64,000 nucleotides of DNA from Pseudomonas marginalis (GCF_900105325.1 NZ_FNSU01000003.1:4506001-4570000), one strand, 5' to 3'. Shown: positions 44,384 to 53,972, counted from the first letter of the stretch. Made by a program: numbers and translations. The notes: generated by a model not told the origin, from the letters alone.

Positions 44384-45415
44384 CTACTTTGGGTTGTCGG
44401 TTTGTGCTGTGTCCGTCACTTTAAAACGCAGCACGCCGATCACCTGGCCGTCCTCCGTCAACACTTGGACTTGCCAGCGCCCTACCGCTTCGGGCGGGAA
44501 GTTCTGCTTGTGGGTCCAGGCGCGGTAGCCCTCCTTGCGTCCGCCGTGGATGTCCAGGGCGATGCGGTCGACCTCTTTGCCGTTGAATTTCCACACGTGG
44601 TAGATGCGCTCATCCAGCCCGCGCGGCGCGTTGATTGCGGTGTAGGCATAGAGCCCGCCGCTGCGCAGTTGGGCGGCGCTGACTTCCTTGAGGTCGTCAC
44701 CCGGCGTGCGGTCTTGCAGTTGGGTGCTGATCGCGACTTCGGTCATCCACAAGGTGGCCGGCGGTACCCAACTGCGCAGGAACCAGCCCGCGCAACCAAT
44801 GGCGGCCGTTACCCCCAGCAGCATCGCCCAGCCCTTGAGGCTGCGCAGCGGCAGGCTCACCGCCAGGCTTGGAATCGACAAGGCCATGGCGACGCCGAGG
44901 GCGAGTTTGTAACTTTCGGCGGTGGTCAGGTGCAGGATGATCGGCAGCGCAGTGAGCAGCGCGGCGAACAGGGTCAGGGTGTGCAACGCGAGGAACAACG
45001 AACGCTTGGGCGCCAGCCATTTGTAGTACAGCGGGTCGACGATCGAAACCAGCGCGGCCGCGCCGAGCAGGCCGGTGAACACCGATTGGCCGCTGTTCCA
45101 GGCGGTGGTGACGAAAAAGAACGGCAGCACGAAGAACAGACTTTCCTGGTGAATCATCTGGGTCGCGTAGCGCAGCAGGGGTTCGGGTATTTCGCGCTTG
45201 AAGACTTTGGTGAACAGCTGGGTAAAGCTGTTTTCCAGCATCAGCCACAGCCAGCTCACCAGCATGATCACCGCGATCCAACTGGCCATGCCCTGCTGGC
45301 GATCCACCAGGATGAAGCTGCATACACCCGAGATAAAACCGCCGAGTGCAATCACCCCTGGGTAGCGCTTCATCAGTTCGAGGACGCGGGTGATTAAGCG
45401 GGTCAGGTTTTGCAT
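44384..45415 (-). CDS. Polytopic membrane protein, DUF5924/DUF2914 family
   Basis: A 343-residue protein with about seven hydrophobic helices over residues 15-220, then a roughly 120-residue soluble domain (SAAQLRSGGLYAYTAINAPRGLDERIYHVWKF, IHGGRKEGYRAWTHKQNFP) of the DUF2914 type. A beta-rich C-terminus includes GRWQVQVLTEDGQVIG. The layout suggests an inner-membrane protein with a periplasmic sensor or binding domain, but no function is known to me. Same strand as the MCE operon, 54 bases upstream of it. Confidence 0.8.
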   Translation of the reverse strand: MQNLTRLITRVLELMKRYPGVIALGGFISGVCSFILVDRQQGMASWIAVIMLVSWLWLMLENSFTQLFTKVFKREIPEPLLRYATQMIHQESLFFVLPFFFVTTAWNSGQSVFTGLLGAAALVSIVDPLYYKWLAPKRSLFLALHTLTLFAALLTALPIILHLTTAESYKLALGVAMALSIPSLAVSLPLRSLKGWAMLLGVTAAIGCAGWFLRSWVPPATLWMTEVAISTQLQDRTPGDDLKEVSAAQLRSGGLYAYTAINAPRGLDERIYHVWKFNGKEVDRIALDIHGGRKEGYRAWTHKQNFPPEAVGRWQVQVLTEDGQVIGVLRFKVTDTAQTDNPK

Positions 45416-45487
45416 TCGGCGGTTCGCAGTCTTTGTAGGAAAAAATCCCAGACAGAATAACGTCTTAGGCCAGGGTTCGGTGCCTCA

Positions 45488-46870
45488 TTACGCGATCCGT
45501 TTGCGATAACGGCGCACGCCGATCAACGCAATGGCGATCAGCCCGAGGACGCCGGCGCCGATCCAGTTGAGCATGTCGTAGCTCAGCAGTGGTTTCTCGA
45601 TGCGCCAGTAACCCGGTTGCTTGAGCAACTCGCGCATGGCCTGGCTGGTCTGCTCCAGGCTCACGGCCTTGATGCGTTTGACCGGGTCGCTGAAGTGGCC
45701 GTTGTCGTAATCGCCCGAGGCGCTCCAATAATAGTCGGCCAGCGCGCTGTTGCCCTGCACGGCCCAGGCCTGGCGGGCGATGGCGGCCTGTTTGAGGCGC
45801 GCGAATACCGTTGGGTCAAGGCCGTCCTTGAGCAGTTGCGCCTTGAGGTCTTGCAGCACCTGCTCGGCTTCGGGGAGGTTGTCCCGCTCGAGGTCGGCAT
45901 TCAGGCTGAGGAAGCCAACGCCGCCGAGCACTTCGCGCTCGCTCCAGGGGCCGTAGGACAACCCATGCTTGAGGCGCAGTTGGCGGTACAGCGCCCAATC
46001 CAGGTAATCCTTGAGCAGGTCGTAGGTTTCATCATGCTGGTCGTCCAGCACCGGCTCGGGGAACAGCCAGTGCAGTTTGGCACTGTCACCCACCCAGCCG
46101 TGGATCAGGTCGCGGTGGCTGGCGGCGGCGTGCTGGATCTGCGGCAGCGCCGGGTGCTCGCTGGGTTCGATCGGGTCGAGTTGACCGTAGGTGCGCTCCA
46201 GGTAGGCCGGCAGCAGTTTGTCGAGGTCGCCGACGATGATCAGGGTCATGTTGTTGGGGGCGTACCAATTTTTGCGCAGCGTCTCCAGCTGGTCACGGGT
46301 CAGGTGATCGACCTCGGCACGCTCGGCGCATTTGAGCCCCAGCTCGATGGCCAGTTGATTGCTGGCGGTGTGACCCAGGTCCTGGCGGTCGAGCAGGCGT
46401 TGCAGGTGGGAGTAATGACCGCCGTCTTCGCGCTCGACGACCTGTTTGGCCGCGTTGATATTGGCGTCGGTCAACTGGGTGCGGGTGATGATCGCCAGCA
46501 GCAGGTCGAGCACCTTGCGCTGGTTTTGCGCGGGTGCCTCGATCACAAAGGTCGTATCGGCGTTGCTGGTGTAGGCGTTCCACTCGCCACCCAGGGCTTG
46601 CATGCGGTCTTCCAGCTCGCCTTCGCCGCCGCCGTCGATACCGCTGAACAGCAAGTGCTCGAGCAGGTGCGGCAGTTCCTTGTCCTCGCAACCGAAGTCG
46701 TCCAGGCCGACGCCGACCACCAGGCGAATCGCCACATGGCCGCGCTCGGTGCCCGGTTTAAGCAGCAATTGCAGGCCGTTGGGCAAGGTGTAGCCCTCAA
46801 CCTGCAAGCGGTCAAAGGCAAGGACGTGGGCAGAACCCATGAGCAGGCAAGCGAACAACAGGCGACGCAT
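45488..46870 (-). CDS. M16-family zinc metallopeptidase, membrane-anchored
   Basis: A 460-residue pitrilysin-type peptidase with a signal peptide (to about VLAFD). The inverted zinc motif is HLLEH (His68, Glu71, His72), with a downstream glutamate in KQVVERE (146 or 148), so it should be catalytic. A C-terminal hydrophobic helix (WIGAGVLGLIAIALIGVRRYRKR) and basic tail predict anchoring in the inner membrane with the enzyme in the periplasm. Substrate unknown. Confidence 0.88.
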   Translation of the reverse strand: MRRLLFACLLMGSAHVLAFDRLQVEGYTLPNGLQLLLKPGTERGHVAIRLVVGVGLDDFGCEDKELPHLLEHLLFSGIDGGGEGELEDRMQALGGEWNAYTSNADTTFVIEAPAQNQRKVLDLLLAIITRTQLTDANINAAKQVVEREDGGHYSHLQRLLDRQDLGHTASNQLAIELGLKCAERAEVDHLTRDQLETLRKNWYAPNNMTLIIVGDLDKLLPAYLERTYGQLDPIEPSEHPALPQIQHAAASHRDLIHGWVGDSAKLHWLFPEPVLDDQHDETYDLLKDYLDWALYRQLRLKHGLSYGPWSEREVLGGVGFLSLNADLERDNLPEAEQVLQDLKAQLLKDGLDPTVFARLKQAAIARQAWAVQGNSALADYYWSASGDYDNGHFSDPVKRIKAVSLEQTSQAMRELLKQPGYWRIEKPLLSYDMLNWIGAGVLGLIAIALIGVRRYRKRIA

Positions 46871-46927
46871 AACAAGCTTCCTGGCGAGTGAGGTCAGCTT
46901 TAACTGACTTCACGGGCCATCGTACGT

Positions 46928-48586
46928 TCAGGGCGAATGTGTGATGTCGGCAATATCTTCGGCGGAGAGTGCGCCGGTGTCGGACGTTTCCAAGACTACA
47001 TAAGCACTGCTGCAAAACAACGAGTTCAAGCGTTTCATGTCGGCAATCAGCTCCAGGTGCAGGGAACTGGTCTCCAGGCTCTGCACGATCTTGCGTTGCA
47101 GGCGACTGACGTGGGCGTGGGCCAGGCGGCGTTCCTGGGCGCGAAAGCGGCGCTTTTCGCGCAGCAGTTGGCGGGCGCTTTCCGGGTCGGCACTGAGGAA
47201 CACCGACAAGCCCAGGCGCAGGTTGGCGATCAATTGGCTGTGCAGGCCGGTGAGTTCTTCCAGGCCCACTTCGGAAAACTGGCGGCGTTGGGAGGTTTTC
47301 TGCTGCTGGACTTTACGCAGCATGCGTTCGATCAGGTCGCCGGCCAGTTTCAGGTTGATCGACAGCTCGATGATTTCGGCCCAGCGCCGACTGTCTTGCT
47401 CGCTGAGGTCTTCGCGGGGCATTTGCGCCAGGTAGAGTTTGATCGCGCTGTAGAGTGCCTCGACATCATCGCTGAGGCTGCGTATTTCCTGGGTAATGGC
47501 TGTCTGTTTGCCGCGCAGCACTTCCTGCATGGCGGTGAGCATGTTGTCGATCAGATCACCCAGGCGCAGGGTTTCGCGCGCGGCGTTGGCCAGGGCCAGG
47601 CTCGGTGTGGTCAGGGCCGTGGGGTCCAGGTGGCGCGGTTTGGCCTTGCCGTTGACCTCGTCCCGCTCCGGCAGCAACCAGGCGCACAGCCTGGCCATGG
47701 GGCCGATGGTGGGCAGCAGGATCAGGCAACGGCTGACGTTGTAGAGCAGGTGGAAGGTGATGACCATGCCTTGGGCGCTGTAGTCCAGGCCGTCCATCCA
47801 CAGCACCAGCGGGTCGAGCACCGGGATAATCAGCAGCAGGCCGATCAGTTTGTACAGCAGGCTGCCCAAGGCGACCTGGCGACCGGCGGCGTTCTGCATG
47901 CTGGTGCTGAGAAAGGCCAGCACGCCACTGCCGATGTTGGCGCCGATTACCAGGCCGATGGCCACGTGCAAGCCGATCACCCCGGCGCCGGCCAGGGTGG
48001 CGGTCAGCAGGACAGCGGCGAGGCTGGAGTAGGAAATCATCGCGAACAGGGCGCCGACCAGGGCATCGAGCAAAATATCGCCGGTCAGCGAGGCGAACAG
48101 CACTTTCACGCCCTGGGCGTGGGTAATCGGCCCGGCGGCTTCGACGATTAACTGCAGCGCGAGGATGATCAGCCCGAGGCCGATCCCGACCCGGCCCAAC
48201 TGCCCGGCCCGCGTCTGTTTGCGCGACAGGAAGAAAATCACCCCGAGAAAGATCAGCAGCGGCGACAGCCAGGACAGGTCGAAGGTCAGCACCCGCGCCA
48301 TCAGCGCGGTACCGACGTCGGCGCCGAGCATGGTCGCCAGGGCGGGCACCAGCCCCATCAGGCCCTGGCCGACAAAGGAGGTCACCAGCATTGCCGTGGC
48401 GTTGCTGCTCTGCACCATGGCAGTCACCAGGATGCCGGCGACAAATGCCAGCCAGCGCTTGGACATGTTCTGCCCGATGACTTGACGCAGGTTGGAACCG
48501 TAGACCCGCAGAATGCCGGTACGGACGATGTGCGTGCCCCAGATAAGCAGGGTCACGGCGGAAAGCAGATTGAGCAAGGTCAGCAT
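46928..48586 (-). CDS. Na/phosphate cotransporter family protein with PhoU-like domain
   Basis: A 552-residue protein. Residues 1-310 form the Na/Pi cotransporter core with two repeated QSSNATAML-type and SSLAAVLLTATL-type motifs. The C-terminal roughly 230 residues are helical and PhoU-like (RETLRLGDLIDNMLTAMQEVL...LKLAGDLIERMLRKVQQQ). Such proteins (NptA/YjbB type) move phosphate, often outward. No pho box was found upstream. Confidence 0.9.
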   Translation of the reverse strand: MLTLLNLLSAVTLLIWGTHIVRTGILRVYGSNLRQVIGQNMSKRWLAFVAGILVTAMVQSSNATAMLVTSFVGQGLMGLVPALATMLGADVGTALMARVLTFDLSWLSPLLIFLGVIFFLSRKQTRAGQLGRVGIGLGLIILALQLIVEAAGPITHAQGVKVLFASLTGDILLDALVGALFAMISYSSLAAVLLTATLAGAGVIGLHVAIGLVIGANIGSGVLAFLSTSMQNAAGRQVALGSLLYKLIGLLLIIPVLDPLVLWMDGLDYSAQGMVITFHLLYNVSRCLILLPTIGPMARLCAWLLPERDEVNGKAKPRHLDPTALTTPSLALANAARETLRLGDLIDNMLTAMQEVLRGKQTAITQEIRSLSDDVEALYSAIKLYLAQMPREDLSEQDSRRWAEIIELSINLKLAGDLIERMLRKVQQQKTSQRRQFSEVGLEELTGLHSQLIANLRLGLSVFLSADPESARQLLREKRRFRAQERRLAHAHVSRLQRKIVQSLETSSLHLELIADMKRLNSLFCSSAYVVLETSDTGALSAEDIADITHSP

Positions 48587-48754
48587 GCTCGGCCCCCCGT
48601 GTGGGTGTGCGCCATTTGGCGCAAATGAGAATTGCCGCGTGCCGTTCTACGTCTTGTAGTTAAGCTGTAGTTGGCGAATGGGCTCGGCGCCAGCATCGCA
48701 TAGCTAAAGTGGGGATTGAAACAAAACTGTCATGAAATCAGCTTTTTATGCATG

Positions 48755-48785
48755 AAAAAAAGGGGCTTATAAAAGCCCCTTTTTT
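48755..48785 (-). terminator. Bidirectional terminator after the TerC gene
   Basis: An A-run, AGGGGCTT (48761-48768), loop ATAA and AAGCCCCT (48773-48780), then a T-run. It ends the leftward TerC transcript before the Na/Pi gene. Confidence 0.88.
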
Positions 48786-48798
48786 GTCTGGCTCGGGT

Positions 48799-49566
48799 TT
48801 ATTGACCCGGAATATCCTTGCGCAGTTTCACAGGGTCCTGCTGTTTCTTCTTTTTCGCGATGGCGGTGCGCATCTTGATGTTCACCGCTTCCACCGCCAG
48901 CGAGAATGCCATGGCGAAGTAGACGTAGCCTTTTGGCACGTGCACGTCGAAGGATTCGGCGATCAGTACGGTACCCACCACCAGCAGGAACGACAGCGCC
49001 AGCATCTTCAGCGACGGGTGCTTGTCGATGAAGTCGCTGATGGTGCCGGCGGCCAGCATCATCACCAATACGGCAACAATGATCGCGGCAACCATGACCG
49101 GCACATGGGAGACCATGCCCACGGCGGTGATCACCGAGTCCAGGGAGAAGACGATGTCGATGATTGCGATCTGGATGATGGTGTAGATGAACTTGCCACC
49201 GGCGCCCTTGGGTTCGTCGTGGGTTTCGTCTTCACCTTCCAGGGCGTGGTACATCTCCTGGGAGCTTTTCCACAGCAGGAACAGGCCACCGAAGAACAGG
49301 ATCAGGTCGCGGCCGGAAATGCCTTGGCCGAAGACCACGAACAGGTCGTCGGTCAGGCGCATGACCCAGGTGATCGACAGCAGCAACAGGATTCGCGTGA
49401 CCATGGCCAATGCCAGGCCGAAGATCCGGGTGCGTGCCTGCATATGCTTGGGCATGCGGCTGACCAGGATCGAAATCATGATGATGTTATCGATGCCCAG
49501 GACGATCTCGAGGGCCGTCAGGGTGAAGAAGGCAATCCAGATTTCCGGATTGGTCAGCCATTCCAT
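48799..49566 (-). CDS. TerC family membrane protein
   Basis: A 255-residue protein with seven helices. The family motifs EIVLGIDNIIMISILV and IDIVFSLDSVITAVGM, each with buried Asp, are intact and are thought to form a metal path. TerC/Alx proteins export Mn2+ or help metallate exported enzymes. The C-terminal tail is Lys-rich (KKKKQQD). Start at 49566 (MEWLTNPEIW) has a ribosome site (AAGGA) upstream. Confidence 0.9.
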   Translation of the reverse strand: MEWLTNPEIWIAFFTLTALEIVLGIDNIIMISILVSRMPKHMQARTRIFGLALAMVTRILLLLSITWVMRLTDDLFVVFGQGISGRDLILFFGGLFLLWKSSQEMYHALEGEDETHDEPKGAGGKFIYTIIQIAIIDIVFSLDSVITAVGMVSHVPVMVAAIIVAVLVMMLAAGTISDFIDKHPSLKMLALSFLLVVGTVLIAESFDVHVPKGYVYFAMAFSLAVEAVNIKMRTAIAKKKKQQDPVKLRKDIPGQ

Positions 49567-49634
49567 GTGTATTCCTTTGAGCAAGTGTTAAACCGCGCAA
49601 GCTGCAGCGCCGCGCGGTGAGTGAGTCGGTACGA

Positions 49635-50942
49635 TTATAGAGTGCTGAACAGCGGAAAAATCCCCATCAGCAATGCGGCGAACATTATGCACAGGCATAC
49701 CAGTACTGCCCACTTCAGGGTGAAGCGCTGGTGATCGCCAAATTCGATACCGGCCAGGGCCACCAACAGGTAGGTCGACGGTACCAGCGGGCTGAGCAAG
49801 TGCACGGGCTGGCCAACAATCGAGGCGCGGGCCATTTCCACTGCGGTGATGCCGTAATGGCTGGCGGCTTCGGCGAGTACTGGCAGTACGCCATAGTAGA
49901 ACGCATCGTTGGACATGAAGAAGGTGAACGGCATGCTCACCAGTGCGGTGATCACCGCCAGGTAAGGGCCCATGGCTTCCGGAATGACGGCCAGCAGGCT
50001 CTTGGACATGGCATCGACCATGCCGGTGCCCGACAGGATGCCGGTGAAGATCCCTGCGGCGAAGATCAACCCGACCACCGCCAATACGCTGCCGGCGTGG
50101 GCGGCGACGCGGTCTTTCTGCTGTTGCAGGCACGGGTAGTTGACGATCATCGCGATACTGAATGCCACCATGAACAGCACCGGCAGCGGCAACAGGCCGG
50201 CGATCAGGGTGCACATCAGGGCCAGGGTCAGGGCACCGTTGAACCAGATCAGCTTCGGACGACGGGCGTCCGGGTATTGCGACACGCTGATCTCGCTGTG
50301 GTCGATCTCGTCGCCTTGCAGGTGCAGTTCACCCAGGCGCGCCCGTTCGCGCTTGCCGTACATGTAGGCAATCACCAGGATCGCGACCACACCGGCGGCC
50401 ATCGCCGGGATCATCGGTACGAAAATATCCGAGGGGTCCACGTGCAGCGCACTGGCGGCGCGGGCGGTCGGGCCGCCCCAGGGGGTCATGTTCATCACGC
50501 CACCGGCGAGGATGATCAGGCCGGCCATGATCCGCGGGCTCATGCCGATGCGCTGGTACAGCGGCAGCATGGCGGCCACGCAAATCATGTAGGTGGTGGC
50601 GCCGTCACCGTCGAGGGACACCACCAGGGCCAGTACGGCGGTGCCGACCGACACCTTCAGCGGGTCGCCCTTGACCATCTTGAGGATCTTGCGCACAGCC
50701 GGGTCGAACAGGCCGGAGTCGATCATCAGGGCAAAATAGAGGATGGCGAACATCAGCATCACGCCGGTGGGCGCGAGCTTGGTAATGCCTTCGAGCATCA
50801 TCGGGCCGATCTTCGGTGCGAAACCGCCGAACAGCGCGAACAGGATAGGCACGATGATCAGGGCGATCAGCGCGGACAGGCGCTTGGTCATGATCAGGAA
50901 CATGAACGTGATGACCATGGCAAAGCCAAGGAAAGTCAGCAT
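49635..50942 (-). CDS. CitMHS-family metal-citrate:proton symporter
   Basis: A 435-residue transporter with about twelve helices. SLDGDGATTYMICVAAMLPLY and GGVMNMTPWGGPTARAASAL in the first half are characteristic of the CitMHS family, which imports citrate complexed with Mg2+ or Ca2+ and related cations. The matching P. aeruginosa gene is named citA, as I recall. It is the upstream neighbour of TerC on the same strand, with 68 bases between. Cation preference cannot be read from sequence. Confidence 0.92.
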   Translation of the reverse strand: MLTFLGFAMVITFMFLIMTKRLSALIALIIVPILFALFGGFAPKIGPMMLEGITKLAPTGVMLMFAILYFALMIDSGLFDPAVRKILKMVKGDPLKVSVGTAVLALVVSLDGDGATTYMICVAAMLPLYQRIGMSPRIMAGLIILAGGVMNMTPWGGPTARAASALHVDPSDIFVPMIPAMAAGVVAILVIAYMYGKRERARLGELHLQGDEIDHSEISVSQYPDARRPKLIWFNGALTLALMCTLIAGLLPLPVLFMVAFSIAMIVNYPCLQQQKDRVAAHAGSVLAVVGLIFAAGIFTGILSGTGMVDAMSKSLLAVIPEAMGPYLAVITALVSMPFTFFMSNDAFYYGVLPVLAEAASHYGITAVEMARASIVGQPVHLLSPLVPSTYLLVALAGIEFGDHQRFTLKWAVLVCLCIMFAALLMGIFPLFSTL

Positions 50943-51255
50943 AGGAATACTCCAGGCGTAGCGCGGCTAGGGAATGGCGAACCGGGGTGGGGTCAGCGCA
51001 GAACGAAGGGCACGAGGCGTACGGGTGGAGTTGGGGCGAACAGGCGGGTACGGACGGACATCGGGGATCACCATTGTTGTTGTGTACAGCCGGTCTGTTG
51101 CCGGCAGTTGGGGGCGATCCTAGACGCGTTAGCTTTCAGCCAGCTTTCGTTGGCAAAACAGTTGGTGGTGGGAAGATGTACGGTCTTCAGGTGTACACAT
51201 TTCAAATGTGGGAGGGGGCTTGCTCCCACATTGGAATGTGTTTATCCCGTGTACT
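50943..51255. other. Intergenic region upstream of the CitMHS gene
   Basis: A 313-base gap between two leftward genes. It should contain the citrate transporter promoter, which I could not locate, and carries a single REP palindrome at 51205-51232. No ORF or RNA gene is supported. Confidence 0.45.
51205..51232. repeat. Single REP palindrome
   Basis: AATGTGGGAG and CTCCCACATT form a perfect 10-base stem around GGGGCTTG. It contains the same GTGGGAGGGGGCTTGC core as the other REPs in the window and sits just downstream of the 51256 stop codon. Confidence 0.85.
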
Positions 51256-53217
51256 TCAGGGCAGCTCGAGGCCGCCCGCTGCTTTGTGCAGTTTGCGCAG
51301 GTGTTCACCCACCTGCTTGAGGTTGGCTTCACACGCAGCAATTTCGGCCGCGCGGGACGGATCCAGCAGCGCCCTCACCTCTTTATCCAGCTCGCCGGTG
51401 AGCGATTGCAGCTGCTTCTGGCGCTCGGCGCTTTCCGATTCCAGGCGCTTGGCTTCCGATGGTTGCGGCAGGCCATAGCCACCGCTGCCCAGCAGTTCTG
51501 CGGGACGGCTGAGGAAGCCACTGTTGGCGAGGATCTGCTGCAGTGTGGCGTTGGCTTTCTCCATGCCGCCGTTTTTCAGCTCGCGTGCACCGAGGTAGCG
51601 TTGCTTGACTTCGTCCTGGGCCAGCATCAGCTGTTTGCGAAAGCTCGCCTGTTCCAGCAGCAGCAGTGCGGCGCTGGTGCGCAGGTCGGCCTGGTCGAAC
51701 CACTGGCGGCGCTCTTCGGCGCTGAGGGACAGCCAGTCTTCAACCTGGGTCTGTTTGATCGGCAGGTGTTTGCGCAGCACGTCGAACATTGCCTGGTAGC
51801 GTTCGCGGAAGGAGTCGAAGTGATACCCCAGGCGCATGGCCTCGCGTTTGTCGTTGAGTACGCTGGTATCCGCCAGGCCGCGGGCTTGCAGCACTTCCAG
51901 CAGGCCATTAGGCGTGATGTTATCCAGGCCGGTCAGCTGCGGGTTGGCGCTGCCGCTGCGCAGCAGTTTCAGGCTTTCGACCGCGCAATTGTTGGACAGG
52001 AAGTAATAGTTGCCGTCATAGCTCCAGTGCATTTCAGCGGCGTGCTCGACGGTGTCGTTGATCTCCTGGCGCGACAGTTTCAGCGGCACGGACGCCAGGC
52101 CGCGCAGTTCGGTCTTGGTGTATTCGTCGATCACCTGGGCCAGCGGCAACACGAACAGCCGTGACGGGTACTTGCCCACCAGGCCGTCCCAGCTGGACAG
52201 CTGTACATCGCCGACGAAGGCGCGGTAGGACAGCACCAGGTGCTGGTCCAGGTCGAGCCGGCAGTCCGGCCCACGGGGGCGGCCCGGCGCGCAGATCACC
52301 AGGCGCAACATACTGTGGCCCCAGCGGCTGACCAGGTTCTGGTTGGCTTCGGCCAGCAGGTAGTCGATTTCGTAGACCCGCTCCGGGTCGACGTGGCCCA
52401 GGGGTGTCTTGGCGAAATCGTTGCCGGCGTTGAGGAACGCGTAGGTCTTGGCGCAGGTGTCTTGTTCCGGTGGGGCCCAGCCGAAGTGTTCCTTGTAATA
52501 GCGGAACAGCGCGGGGCGCCGGCAGGCATAGCTTGGGTCGAGGAGGAAGTACTCCATATTGACCGCTACGAATTCCAGCGGGCTGGTGGTTTCGTAGATA
52601 TCCGGGCTGCGCGCGACCTGACGGTTGTGTTGTTCGCGCTCACCGCGACGGCCGACATATTGCGGCCAGCCCGCCAGGTCCAGCAGGCGCGGGTCATCGC
52701 TGAGGGTGAAGCGTCGGTCATTCTGGCCACGGCATTGATCGGGCAGGCCGATCAGGCCGGTGATGTTGTTCTGGCGGCTGCAACGCTGGATCAGCGCGCG
52801 TTCGTCCTTGGGCCACAGGCGCGCACGGTCATAGATGTGGGTCAGTTCATGCAGCACGGTGGCGAGCATTTCCCGGCGCACGGTGCCGTGGGGGCGATTG
52901 GTTTTTTGCGTGGCGGCGCTGCCGTCGGTCAGGCTGTCGAGCAGGTTGCGGTTGAGGTCCAACTCGGACACCAGGGAGGCCTGGCCGTAGGCATTTTCGG
53001 GCATCTTGTCGGTCCAGCCGACATCGATGCGCCGGTCCAACTGCTCGACGAAGCGCGGTGGCAGCGAGCGCATCGCCTCGTCGAGCAATGCCTGGCTGGC
53101 CTGCTGTTCGGTCGGGCTCAAGCCATCTGTCTTGAGCCGCAGTTGCAGGCTGGCCTGGGCTGCGCTGGCACACAGCAGCACAGTCCCGGCCAGGAGCCAG
53201 GCGACAAGGCGCCTCAC
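51256..53217 (-). CDS. Exported two-domain protein: HExxH domain plus DUF4105 (Lnb-like) domain
   Basis: A 653-residue protein with a signal peptide ending ASAAQA. The N-terminal domain (about 25-260) contains HELTH (His123, Glu124, His127) and a later EFVAVNMEYF helix (Glu215, Glu222) that could supply a third zinc ligand, a gluzincin-like pattern. The middle domain (about 280-480) is DUF4105-like: a conserved His301 in RWGHSMLRL and Asn-Cys in NNCAVESLK (Cys411), arranged as in circularly permuted NlpC/P60 or LRAT-type enzymes. The C-terminus (about 590-650) is a charged coiled coil. It overlaps the preceding DUF2388 gene by four bases. Substrate unknown. Confidence 0.85.
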   Translation of the reverse strand: MRRLVAWLLAGTVLLCASAAQASLQLRLKTDGLSPTEQQASQALLDEAMRSLPPRFVEQLDRRIDVGWTDKMPENAYGQASLVSELDLNRNLLDSLTDGSAATQKTNRPHGTVRREMLATVLHELTHIYDRARLWPKDERALIQRCSRQNNITGLIGLPDQCRGQNDRRFTLSDDPRLLDLAGWPQYVGRRGEREQHNRQVARSPDIYETTSPLEFVAVNMEYFLLDPSYACRRPALFRYYKEHFGWAPPEQDTCAKTYAFLNAGNDFAKTPLGHVDPERVYEIDYLLAEANQNLVSRWGHSMLRLVICAPGRPRGPDCRLDLDQHLVLSYRAFVGDVQLSSWDGLVGKYPSRLFVLPLAQVIDEYTKTELRGLASVPLKLSRQEINDTVEHAAEMHWSYDGNYYFLSNNCAVESLKLLRSGSANPQLTGLDNITPNGLLEVLQARGLADTSVLNDKREAMRLGYHFDSFRERYQAMFDVLRKHLPIKQTQVEDWLSLSAEERRQWFDQADLRTSAALLLLEQASFRKQLMLAQDEVKQRYLGARELKNGGMEKANATLQQILANSGFLSRPAELLGSGGYGLPQPSEAKRLESESAERQKQLQSLTGELDKEVRALLDPSRAAEIAACEANLKQVGEHLRKLHKAAGGLELP

Positions 53218-53534
53218 AGAGCGAGGATAGCTTCGGCGAGGGTCTGGTCGCTGGCATCGCGCGCTTCCGGCAGGCGGGTGCGCAGGGTGTCGAAGGCGGC
53301 TTCCAACTGTGCGCCGCGGATCTCGCCGTTGGTGGCGACGAAACTGGCCGCGTCATCGTGGGCTTCGCGCACGACTTTGGAGTCGCGGATGGAGGTGGTG
53401 GTGTCCGAAGTGAAATCAATGGTGCGGCCAGAGGCGCGAACAATGATGTTACTGGTGGCCACCAGGGTATGTGCCTGGGCAACGTCGGCCAACAACAGCA
53501 GGCCAAGGGTGGCGGCGATCAGCGGGCTACGCAT
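53214..53534 (-). CDS. DUF2388 family exported protein, copy 1
   Basis: A 106-residue protein with a signal peptide ending VAQA and a small mature domain. The shared signature is KVVREAHDDAASFVATNGEIRG followed by LEAAFDTLR, and it ends in AEAILAL. Mature region lacks cysteine. Its stop overlaps the start of the HExxH/DUF4105 gene (ATGA), so the two are translationally coupled. One of three tandem paralogues; function unknown. Confidence 0.88.
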   Translation of the reverse strand: MRSPLIAATLGLLLLADVAQAHTLVATSNIIVRASGRTIDFTSDTTTSIRDSKVVREAHDDAASFVATNGEIRGAQLEAAFDTLRTRLPEARDASDQTLAEAILAL

Positions 53535-53560
53535 GGAATGACTCCGAAATACAAAGATGA

Positions 53561-53869
53561 TTATTGGACGAGAATTGCCTGCGCCAGTTCAAGGTCGCTG
53601 GCGTTAAGTTTTGGTTGGGTACGGCGCAGGTAATCCAGCGCGGATTCCAGCCGTGCACCCCGCCATTGGCCGTCAGTGGCGATAAACGCAGCGGCATCAG
53701 CCTGGGCCGCCACGACTACTTTCCGGTCGAAAGGCGCTGAGCTCACCTTGCTGGTGGCGTACGCACTCGCGACGGTACCTTGGATGGTCAGGTCAAAGGC
53801 CGAAGCCAATGGCGACCAGCTGGCACACAAACACACAGGGACTATTAGCAGGCGGTATGAAAAAGCCAT
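53561..53869 (-). CDS. DUF2388 family exported protein, copy 2 (divergent)
   Basis: A 102-residue paralogue. The signal peptide ends SPLASA; the start at 53869 (MAFSYRLLI) fits it, whereas the longer frame adds a polar leader. The core is KVVVAAQADAAAFIATDGQWRG with LESALDYLRR, and it ends in LAQAILVQ. It is the most divergent copy, with Trp in place of Ile in the GxxRG turn. It lies 26 bases before copy 1. Confidence 0.82.
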   Translation of the reverse strand: MAFSYRLLIVPVCLCASWSPLASAFDLTIQGTVASAYATSKVSSAPFDRKVVVAAQADAAAFIATDGQWRGARLESALDYLRRTQPKLNASDLELAQAILVQ

Positions 53870-53972
53870 GGGACTCGACAACTGAAAGCGAGCGCCAAGG
53901 CTAGCGTAATGCCCGAGCGAGAGCCAGTGCGTCGGCATCGGGGAGCGACGGGCGCTCCCTTTGTCAGCCCAC

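Noticed and set aside
45617..46891. A 424-residue plus-strand frame opposite the M16 peptidase gene
   Set aside because: The minus strand carries the HLLEH zinc motif, a signal peptide and a membrane anchor. The plus frame is a codon-bias shadow.
49731..51320. A 529-residue plus-strand frame opposite the CitMHS gene
   Set aside because: It has an extreme His/Gln/Asp composition and spans a real transporter gene and an intergenic REP. Not coding.
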